Assembly: GCA_015680685.1 (NCBI GenBank)
Contig: MNCI01033649.1
Span: 114,430 to 178,429 of the forward strand
From: Gnetum montanum
Lineage: Eukaryota; Streptophyta; Gnetopsida; Gnetales; Gnetaceae
Reading direction: 5' to 3'
DNA: 64,000 nucleotides
Positions within the stretch are counted from its first letter, which is position 1. Each line of letters opens with the position of its first letter. The notes beneath the pieces were generated by a model. The model did no database searches. It was not told the DNA's origin and saw only the letters and a program-made list of their open reading frames with translations. This document shows, piece by piece, positions 56,061 to 64,000 of this stretch. Position numbers and translations under genes: made by a program.

Positions 56061-57030
56061 ACATCCACCTCCACTTGAAAAAGCTTTTGAAAATATGGAA
56101 TATTAAGTGCTAGTTTAATGGCAATCTTTTTCATAAACAAGCAAAAGATCCATTGGGTTTCATTATCCCACCTAAAATCTTTATTTTTCTTTAAAAAATC
56201 AGACATAGGCTAGGAGATACCATTAAAGTTTTTGATGAACTGTTTATAGAAACCTACTAAACTAAGAAATGATCTTACCTCCCCAACATTCTTAGGAGTT
56301 GGCCAATTACTAATAGCCTTCACCTTAGTACCTTTCATATGAATCTAATTTTTAGGAAGCACATGCCCAAAATATATGATTTTTCACTTGAAGAAATTAT
56401 TTTTCTTCACATTGATCACTAGTTGTACCTTCTTCAATGTAAGACACATCATCCTCAAGTGACCAAGTGCTCTTGCTCGTTAGAGTTATACACAAAAATT
56501 TCATAAAAAAAGAAAATATGGCACTTACCTATTAAGTATTTTAATAGATCATATATCAACCTCATGAATGTAGTAGGTGATTCATGAGCCTAAATGGCAT
56601 CACCAACCACTCAAACAATCCATCTAATGCCTTAAAATCCATCTTCCACTCATCATCGAGCCTAATTTTAATTTGATGATCACCACTTTTTAAATCAACT
56701 TTGCTAAAGATTTTAGCATTGGTAAGAACATCAAGGATATCATCCATCCTTGGAATAGGAAACCTATACCTTATTTTTTTCTTATTCACTACCCTAGAAT
56801 CAATGCACATCTTCCATTTATCATTTTCTTTCTTTGGGAATGAAGCCATTTTTAAGTAACTACTCTACTTGCCTTTGCAATGTAGCTCTCTGATTTCATG
56901 CCATTTTGTAAGCTTCCTTTTTTAAAATGGTAGCATTAGGAATGAAATCAATCTAGTTCTATACATTCCTCATCAATGATAGTTCATCCAATTCTCCCTT
57001 AAACGCCTTGGAAAATTTCTCCTTCAAGCC
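56061..57030 (-). pseudogene. Reverse transcriptase of element B, copy 2
   Basis: Open piece 56849-56562 with [29 protein letters not shown] and [19 protein letters not shown] ~50-bp deletion relative to copy 1 removes the LPVLLVPK part before it. At the catalytic box copy 2 reads FFFYEIFVYN where YFDDILVYS is expected: the frame is open but both Asp residues are missing. Confidence 0.82.
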
Positions 57031-58029
57031 TAGCACACTTGTAGAAAGTTTAACCTACACATCATCATGATTAGTAGTAACTCTTATCATAACAAAAAAA
57101 CCAAAAATGATTTTATTAGGTTCCTTAATATATTCCCTCTCTCCTAGAAGGATTAAAGAAGCAATAAGTAAGCTTTACTAGCTGACTTCTTTAGCCATCA
57201 TAGAACTCAAATCATGGATTCCATTAGGTTTAACTACACATGATACATTTCTTCCTTCATCAAACTGAGCACCATTGTCAAAATTCCAAGGTCTATCAAG
57301 AATTACATTAGCACAATCTATTGGAAGCACATCACACTTCACAATATCATAAAAACTTTCAATTTTAAATCTTAAAGGACATTGTTCCCTTACCTCTTGA
57401 GAAAAATATTTAGAGAACCAATGCATTTTATAAGTTCTAAGATGAGGATTAGTTACTAACCCTAATGTAGTAACTACCCTAGAATAAATAACATTTTCTT
57501 GGGCTTCCTCATTAATTAAGACATGAATCCATTTTCTACTAAGAAAACATCTACCCTAAATCCAAAATAATAATGTCCTATTAGGCTGATCTCCTGTATT
57601 TACATGTGATGAGTGGCGAGGTACCCCTACACTCAACCATACGAATACGAGTGTGCACGTGCGATCCGGTCGAACTCCGCAGACTAAATGCCTTAACGCC
57701 ACAAGAAACACTTGGGGTTAATCGTTCATTGTCTTCCCAGGCTTACTTGTATGTGTCATGGTGTATGGTTAAGCAAGTCTGAGGTATATGATTTTTTTGG
57801 TATTTTTCGATTTATCTTCTATGCTATGAGAGAAAGGGTTGAGAAAACTAAACTAACTCTAACTAATGTCCTAGTCTAAATTAACTAGCGTCAGCATCCG
57901 TTCCCACTTACCGGACACACCCTGAACTATGCAACTATGGCTTACCAAACACTAACCGTTACTGGGATCGCCACACATAACGCAAGTGCTCGAAGCGGTC
58001 ATACTGAGGCACCTATTTAGCCTAAGTAT

Positions 58030-58320
58030 GATAAGCACCCGATTCCTTAGCTAGCCATACACACCTGTGGGTGCTCATAACTAAGTCGTACTTATCACAC
58101 GTTCTAGCCTAGCAATGAGCAGCCGATTCCTCAACTAGCCGTACACATCGGACTACCACTGGGATTACCAAGCGCAGAATCTTGGAATACGCTACTGGGT
58201 TACCAAGCAGCCAATGCTCGTAGTTAAGTCGTACTCATGCGTTGCGACAAGCAGCCGATTCCTTGATTAGTCGTACACGTCCGTATATGCTCGTAATCAA
58301 GTCGTACTTGTATGCACTAG
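58030..58320. repeat. Internal repeats of the solo LTR
   Basis: A phrase around CCGATTCCT..ACTAGCCGTACAC recurs near 58038, 58122 and 58253. A second phrase, AAGTCGTACTTAT or AAGTCGTACTCAT, recurs near 58083, 58226 and 58297. The A LTRs lack this block, which accounts for much of the length difference. Confidence 0.6.
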
Positions 58321-58556
58321 GAAAGCAGTAAATAAACAACAATAAATAAAGCCACATGCTACAAGGTTTATCCAATCAAGTTCATCTTTATTGCTGTACA
58401 CAACTCGGGTTCAGGTTACAAGTTGCTCGAATAAAGAGCCGTTCACTCTAGGACTCCTACTGTGGGCACATGGGAAAAATTCTAACTCTGGAGTGATCAA
58501 TCTGCCAGAGCTTCGCTACTTCTAGCCAGGATTGGGAAATGAGGGGAGTGCCGCCT

Positions 58557-58566
58557 CTTATTTATA
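58557..58566 (-). promoter_or_regulatory. TATA box of the solo LTR
   Basis: TATAAATAAG on the minus strand, 86 bases inside the LTR, with three GCGATATCG-type palindromes between it and the LTR end. Confidence 0.6.
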
Positions 58567-58876
58567 GATATGGCGGTGGACCGCGATATCGCGTATGCGA
58601 TATCGTAGGGAAAGACGCGATATCGCGGCACTGTGCATGTCGTGTCTCATCAACATGCCCCATGAATGCACATGAATTTAATTTAGAAAAATCCTTAATT
58701 TTTGGAGTATTATGATTACATCTCTCAAGAACATAGCATAATGACTCTTCTGCCTTCATGGTTTACACATCATTATCCTTGGCTACCTTGTGAAGCAGAC
58801 ATTCTCATTGCTTATGTACCCATTCTTCATACTCAAAGCACTAGATTTTTTATGAGTTACTACCTTGACCCTTATC

Positions 58877-59390
58877 TCAGTTAACCTGGTCCTTCTTGGC
58901 TTTGTCCTTCTCATCACCTCTTTTAGTCTTCTTGTCTTGGTTGCCATCCTTATTTTTGGATTTGGAATTGAATCCCTTATTTATCCCCTTAGAATTTTGT
59001 TTGCTTCTATTTCCAAATCCACCTAATTTCTTCTCATCCTTGAGTGTCAAATCATAAGTCTCATCAAGATTTTTTGGCTCATAAAAATACAACTACTACT
59101 AGTATACCGTTTTGAGACCTCTGAAAAGATTGAAGTTTGTTCATACTCTTTTCAATTTACCATGGCTTAATGCAATAGATTACAAAATTCAATGTAGAGT
59201 TCTTTGACATCTTTGTCACCTAGCCTTAGAAATTTTAACTTCATAATGGTTTCTTACCTTTGACAAGACCATTTAAATTTTCTCTTCAATTTGTATTTCA
59301 TCATATTCTAATCTTTGATAGGTTAACTATCTTGTCTTTCATAACCATGGGATTGCTTTATGAACCTTTTGAATTTGGTATGTCTAAACA
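58877..59390 (-). pseudogene. gag relic of element B, copy 2
   Basis: The open tail (59092-58877) LDETYDLTLKDEKKLGGFGN is nearly identical to copy 1. The same upstream decay is present. No knuckle. Confidence 0.5.
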
Positions 59391-59431
59391 TTAAGAAAAA
59401 TGGAAGATAAGTTTGTTTGCATGTCTATGAC

Positions 59432-60447
59432 TGTTGTGCTTAAAGGACAAGAACCTTGATTGAGCAAGGCTATGGGCAAGGAAGGAAGGATTCATTGTGC
59501 AAAGAAATATGAAGAAAGATATCTCTAAGAGACAATATATGTCTTGGCAAAATTGAAGTAGTTTTAGGCAAAGACATCTTTGAAACATAGTAGATGTCTT
59601 TCCTTAGATAAAGACATATTTCACAAGGAAAAAACATCTTTATAGAATGTAGATCAATTTTAGAAAGATGTCTTTCATAAGACAAAGATGTTTTCTAGAA
59701 TGGAGATTTTTAAAAAATGTCTTTCACTAAATAAAGATGTCTTCACAGAATGGAAGACAATCTCAAAGAGATGTCGTAGGCATAAGAAAGATGTTTTCCA
59801 TAACTATTAGTGATCATTGGCTAGCTATTGCACAAGTTCCAAGATGGATTTAGAAACATGGTAGTTATAAGAAGACTTGATGTGCATTGGGAAAAGTATA
59901 AGCCTTGTAGTATTCATTATACAATCATTTTTAATCATTGAATTCTTTATTACTTTTCATTGTATTATAATTTTGGCATTGTAAAGTGTGTTGTACCTAA
60001 CTATACAAGGATTAACAAGTTGAGTTGCAATTATCCCTTGTAATTTTTATTCTTTTTGCCCTACGGAGTTGATGTGCTTAAGCTTGTCAAGATCATATGG
60101 GATTGAGTTGTTAGTGCTATCGTACAACACTCTGGTGTAGAGCTCAAGATTGTAAAAGTTGTGGAACCCTTGAAACCACATTTCCAAGCTTGATGGAACC
60201 TTGAAGGGTTGACTAATTGGTGTTGTGATGCAACAATTTGAAGTAGGGCTTGAAGACTGTATAGGATGTGTATCCTTCAACCACATTTGAGAGCAACAAA
60301 GTTTAAAGGTGTGCTTGCAATCTATCATCCAAGTGTAGACTACCTAAGTTGGGAAATCATGTTAAAATTAGTGTGTGTATGCTTTGTATATTTAATTTTT
60401 AATTTGGCAACTTATTCATTTCCCTTTCTAAGTTCAACAATCCAAAA
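59432..60447 (+). repeat. 5' LTR of E2
   Basis: TGTTGTGCTTAAAGG to CAATCCAAAA; carries the AGATGTCT/AGACATCT cluster at about 59515-59795. No partner 3' LTR in the window. Confidence 0.7.
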
Positions 60448-60448
60448 G

Positions 60449-60459
60449 TGGTATTGGAA
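60449..60459 (+). other. Mutated tRNA-iMet primer-binding site of E2
   Basis: TGGTATTGGAA follows the LTR; three bases differ from TGGTATCAGAG, two of them shared with E1. Confidence 0.6.
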
Positions 60460-60500
60460 CCTGGCACTCTTTTTTTCACCATCAACTTCAAGAGTGAACA

Positions 60501-62373
60501 ATGGAGGGGAAATCTTACTCAAAGCCACCCATGTTCAATGAATTCAACTTCACCTACTAGAAATCGTGGATGCTAGGATTCTTCAAGTCTATGGAGTTCA
60601 AAGTATGAAAGTAAATCTTGGAAGACTACACTACATCTATCAATGGCACCACCGGCATCATCAAGCCTCACAACAAATAGTCTCAAGAAGAAAAGGATAA
60701 GTTCATGTTTGATTCAAAATTGAAAAATTATTTATATTGTGCATTGGATAAATTTGAATTTAATAGGGTAGTAGGATCTAAAACAGCCAAGGAAGTCTAG
60801 CAAATTTTAGACACTACTTATGAAGGCATCTCTATTATTAAGAAAATCAAAATTGTTAGTTTTACAAAGTGAATATGATAAACTCAAAATGAGAGAGGGT
60901 GGGAAAATTGAGGATTATTTTTCTAGAGCTAATGATCTTGTTATAGTAATTAGAGGGAAAGAAAAGGATCTACCCAAAAGTGATGTAATTATCAAAATGA
61001 TTAGAACTTTACAATTAAAGTTTAGACCAAAGGTTATAGCCATGGGGGAAATTAGAGATTTCTCAACTCTGGAATTTGAGGAACTTCAAATTGCTCTCAT
61101 CAACTATGAAATGAATCTCATATGTGAAGGTGCTATTCAAGAAAGACCTATTGCCTTGAAGACTACCTTAAAGGCGAAAGAGCTTAATGATAATTATAAG
61201 GGAAATGAAGATGAGATTTTTCCTTTCTCACAAGAAAGCTACAAAAACTAATCAATAGAAGGAAGAAAGGAACACATCAAAAAATATTCAATTAGTCCAA
61301 AAGTAGGGACAGATGTAAAAAATTTTTAAATTCCAATTTAGATTTCTCTTTTGTAGCATGTCAGATGTGTGGTGGTATAGGCCATATGGCTCTTGCATGT
61401 CCTATTAGTTTTAGGATGCAATACAAGAACAAATCCACTAAAGAAGTTAAGAAAACCAACTTCTCTACAAGTTGAGATGATCAGAAGTAGAGTGAAGAAG
61501 AAGTAGAGGAAGATGCTGGAAATTCTCATCTCATCTACATGGCCCTTATTGATGGTGATTATGAACTTAATGATGATGAGAGGTTTGATTTATTATGTAA
61601 AGAACTTTTAAATTCTTAAAATCTTTGTAGTAATTTAAATAAACAAGTCAAGTCTAAAGATTAGGAAATATCCTCATTAAACTTTAACTATTTCTTAACA
61701 AGCAATTCTCAGACCTCAATGCTGAGAATGAAGCACTAACTAGATCAGGTGAGTAGATGAAAGAAGAACCTGCTAATGTTAAGATGATGAATGAAAGACG
61801 GGCTAAAAGAAAAGAGTGTCTTTGAATGGTTCTTGAACAAGGAAGAAGTCCGCAAGACAATAGTGGACTTGGATGCTTCCACCAAGAAGTGGAACCTTCA
61901 TCCCATCTAAAGGTACCTCCAAGGAACAAGGACTCTACATCAAGGAAATATCCTATCCAACATAAAGCTCCTCAAAGATTTGGTCCTTTTAGTCAATTCT
62001 TCAATATGAGAATTATATGTTATTATTGTAATAAGATTGGGCATAAACAATGGGAGTGCAATCTAAATGTTTATCATATGAGTACATGGGCATATGACAA
62101 GACTTGGTTTTATCAAAGTGCATCAAGAAAGGGTTTTATGCAAGATCATAGAGAAGATTGGACGTCAACTCAAAGGACTAATGCTATCAAAAAGAAATGG
62201 AGAATTAAATAGGACCACGAACATCAGGATACTTCCACTAAAAAAATTATCAGAAGAAGTCATGCATTGGACATTGTGAAAGTTTAGATTAAAGAAGATT
62301 CCTTAGAAGAGGAAACACATTCCTTATCTCTTTAAACTTCATCACCTTTTGACAATGTGATGGGTAGGTAGAG
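60501..62373 (+). pseudogene. gag of E2 (copia-type, two intact knuckles), broken
   Basis: ATG at 60501. Open piece 60820-61251 with SEYDKLKMREGGKIEDYFSR and FEELQIALINYEMNLICEG. First knuckle CQMCGGIGHMALAC near 61359-61400. Second knuckle CYYCNKIGHKQWEC at 62018-62059, a complete CX2CX4HX4C, inside the open frame 61826-62212, which also has STWAYDKTWFYQSASRKGF. Stops at the conserved Trp codons match E1, so they predate the duplication. Confidence 0.8.
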
Positions 62374-62683
62374 GTAAGTTTTTCTTTTTGTTTTCAAGGA
62401 TTCATTAAGATTATAAACCAATGATAACCTTTCAAAACCTCATCTTGATTTTTAATGAAAGACATCTTTCAAAAGTAAAAGACGTATATGCAAAGGCATC
62501 TTTGAAATAACAAAGGCATCTCTCTAATTTTTTAATTATTGTAGGAAGGACATCTTTAGTAAATGAAAGACGTCTAATATATTTTTAACATGAGAAAAAG
62601 ACATCTCTTTTTTCATTCAAAGCCCTCATTTTCTTATGGCTATTAAAGACAAAACCTCCATTTTTTCATATTCCTTTCCAAAG
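62374..62683 (+). other. Candidate intron of E2 with AGACATCT array
   Basis: Donor GAG|GTAAGT at 62374. The acceptor is weakened: TTCCTTTCCAAAG replaces TTCCTTCACAG of E1. The motif array lies at 62457-62620 with the same words as E1, two of them changed (AAGGCATCT, AAGACGTCT). Confidence 0.5.
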
Positions 62684-62694
62684 ACTACACAAAG

Positions 62695-63240
62695 ATGACG
62701 AGGGCTCCATCATTCATAGCAATTTTGGAAAAGATTGCCTACAAGAAGATTGGTACATCTAGAAATCGACCCAAAAAACATGCAAGAGGATGTTTTGGTA
62801 GTGTGCTATTTTCATACATGTCCCAGTTTCATAGTATAGGTGCTCAACATAGGTTTGAAACTACAACAATTAATACCATTGTTTTTGAGCAATCTCTTAA
62901 TTTTTAACTTCATAGACAATAAGATCTATTGGATTATTTCAAGCTTCTAAACTAGACAATAGTCATTTCTATGAATTTTCTTGTCCCTGAACTGCTTATT
63001 AGAGAATTATATTATGATATTGTTATTTCTGATGTTTTTGTTGGGGCATTCACATGCATTGTTGATGGAATTATTGTTGAACTCTCTTCTCAAATTGCCA
63101 ATGCAGTTCAAGGTATTTCTAGTTCTAATGTATTTTGGATTACCATTTATTTTATGCATGATATCTACACCAATGGTATAATGCCTATAGCCCATGATGA
63201 ATTTTGTAATGTTTTATTTTGAAGAGATATGACATTTGCT
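62695..63240 (+). pseudogene. ORF2 of E2, truncated
   Basis: MTRAPSFIAILEKIAYKKIG at 62695 is open for 70 codons to SLNF. The same frame resumes after three stops with MNFLVPELLIRELYYDIVIS (62971) and ends at DEFCNVLF. E1 has an additional stop at TCCTAA where E2 still reads SQF, so E2 is slightly less decayed. Confidence 0.55.
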
Positions 63241-63245
63241 AGGGG

Positions 63246-63750
63246 ATGAAGTATCTTTAGTTGGCTATGTTGATGGGATGCCATCAATGCAATTTTGTTG
63301 ACAGGATCTTGTCAACATAGGGTTAGAAATTTAGTTGCTAGCAAAATTCTTCTAGTTTGTTTCCGTAAGAGATAGAATAATTTTCTAAGTACTTGTAGTA
63401 AAAGTCAAGGAGTGTAAAGATCTTTATTCAAGGACTATTGTACTTGAGCACTACAGTGTGTGCAGTAATAAAGATAAGCTTTTTGATAAACATTATAGCA
63501 CTTGAACTAGCTTAATGATTTATTTATGCATTTATTGTTTCCATTTATTAAGTAATTAATTAAGCTAGAATAATTAAGACTTTAAGTGATTAATTAATTA
63601 AGCTAAATAGACTAGCAAACATAACTGTGACCACTTCGAACATATGTATAACAGTCAATTATTTTGTGCAACAAGTATTGTATCGGTGATATAGATAATA
63701 ATTTGTTTTTTCTATAATGCACTACTTCTAGTGTTTATTTGTTAATGAAT
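63246..63750 (+). repeat. LTR-like sequence F, copy 2
   Basis: Counterpart of 42095-42585, with the imperfect palindrome at 63296-63317. It ends abruptly at GTTAATGAAT, where the next LTR begins. Confidence 0.4.
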
Positions 63751-64000
63751 TGATGAGCGGCAAGGTACCCCTATGCTCAACCATATGAGTACGAGCATTT
63801 TCACGCGCGATCCGGTCAAACTCCGCAGACGGACTAGTTGTGGCACCTAAACAGTTAACCTTAGGTCGCAGTTCGCTGTCTTCCCACCTGGACTAGTATT
63901 AATCATTTGTCACGTATGGTTTAGTCCAAAGTGAGGTGTATGATGTGTTCTAACTCTATGCTACTCTTGATGCAATGGAAAATAATGTTAACTAAGCTAA
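63751..64000. mobile_element. Start of another A-related LTR, cut by the window end
   Basis: TGATGAGCGGCAAGGTACCC begins exactly after 63750, interrupting sequence that is continuous in copy 1 (42585/42586). It shares ACTCAACCATA-type and GATCCGGTCAAACTCCGCAGAC landmarks with the A LTRs but is a distinct subfamily. TGAAT before it may be the target duplication; the other end is outside the window. Confidence 0.75.

Larger units (their letters stand above)
57607..58652. mobile_element. Solo LTR of an A-related family, present only in copy 2
   Basis: 1046 bp starting TGATGAGTGGCGAGG and ending GTGTCTCATCA (7-bp inverted ends), flanked by TSD ACATG at 57602-57606 and 58653-58657. Copy 1 has the empty site with one ACATG at 37496-37500. 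It shares the ends, TATA box (58557-58566, minus) and GATATC ladder (58581-58626) with A, but has an internal tandem segment at 58030-58320. CpG dinucleotides are abundant, so it looks young. It is a product of LTR-LTR recombination after insertion. Confidence 0.93.
57178..58759 (-). pseudogene. Protease region of element B, copy 2, split by the solo LTR
   Basis: The 3' part (57426-57178) has CDVLPIDCANVILDRPWNFD and continues to FDEGRNVSCVVKPNGIHDL. The 5' part (58759-58658) has SLCYVLERCNHNTPKIK and SKLNSCAFMGHV. The solo LTR lies between. The active-site Asp is absent, as in copy 1. Confidence 0.75.
59432..63245 (+). mobile_element. Element E2: duplicated copy of E1
   Basis: Same order and same 3' truncation as E1: LTR 59432-60447, PBS, gag, candidate intron, ORF2. 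Very few differences from E1. Its second zinc knuckle is intact, which E1 has lost, and so is the downstream 128-codon frame. Confidence 0.8.
43887..64000 (+). repeat. Copy 2 of the ~20.3-kb tandem duplication
   Basis: Homology to 23566 begins within ACAATAAGTTTTTCC (copy 1: ACAACAAGTTTTTCC) and continues in order to 63750. The counterpart of the last ~1.3 kb of copy 1 is not reached: an LTR begins at 63751 instead. Over a 240-bp sample (24289-24528 versus 44612-44851) I count about 14 differences. Confidence 0.9.

Noticed and set aside
1-64000. tRNA or rRNA genes
   Set aside because: No cloverleaf with A and B boxes or rRNA-like segment was recognised; tRNA-like matches are only the primer-binding sites.

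Overview
The window looks like nuclear DNA of a seed plant with a large, repeat-rich genome. It is AT-rich and poor in CpG. Almost every recognisable coding trace belongs to LTR retrotransposons of plant lineages (chromovirus-like and Athila/Tat-like Ty3/gypsy, Sirevirus-like Ty1/copia). No rRNA, tRNA, CRISPR array or bacterial-type operon is visible. A gymnosperm or another giant plant genome would fit, but the sequence alone does not settle the species. No intact host gene was found.

Layout. 1-2919: no gene, one pair of diverged ~188-bp repeats. 2920-6599: old minus-strand LTR element G with a decayed initiator-Met primer-binding site (PBS), a gag relic and an in-frame 33-bp tandem repeat. 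8239-14674: complete plus-strand non-autonomous Sirevirus-like element D, bounded by 5-bp target-site duplications AGTCT. It has a gag and a second ORF but no pol. 14675-22000: gene-poor, with a decayed multi-exon unrecognised gene on the minus strand (20071-21911). 22-38.2 kb: minus-strand chromovirus-like element B (gag, protease, RT, RNase H, integrase), split by a 4-kb palindromic repeat-array insert (H) that itself carries an Athila/Tat-like gag-protease element (A1, 24454-31224, TSD AAGGT). 38.27-42.09: truncated Sirevirus-like element E1. 42.1-43.9: LTR-like debris, a short insert between 36-bp direct repeats, and an exon-like CpG-retaining island.

From about 43887 the sequence starts again at the integrase position of 23566. 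The ~20.3-kb unit 23566-43886 is repeated in direct orientation up to the end of the window. Copy 2 therefore holds A2, the second H array, the second B relic and E2. The copies differ by base changes, a ~403-bp array deletion in copy 2, a 250-bp segment missing from copy 1 exactly where a single N occurs, and two LTR insertions found only in copy 2. One of those is a solo LTR (57607-58652) with TSD ACATG and an empty site in copy 1. The other is an LTR starting at 63751 that runs off the window. The order of events is therefore B, then H, then A (with E and F also before the duplication), then the duplication, then the solo LTR and the last LTR.

Most notable: (i) the gag-plus-ORF2, pol-less family D/E, in which a candidate intron lies between gag and ORF2 and carries an AGACATCT/AGATGTCT motif array that also occurs in the LTRs; (ii) the H array, more than 15 copies of a ~21-nt inverted-repeat core spaced about 65-100 bp; (iii) the GATATC palindrome ladder just upstream of the TATA box in the A-type LTRs. 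All coding regions carry stops, frameshifts or lost catalytic residues, so nothing here is autonomous. The longest open frame is the 338-codon protease frame of A2.
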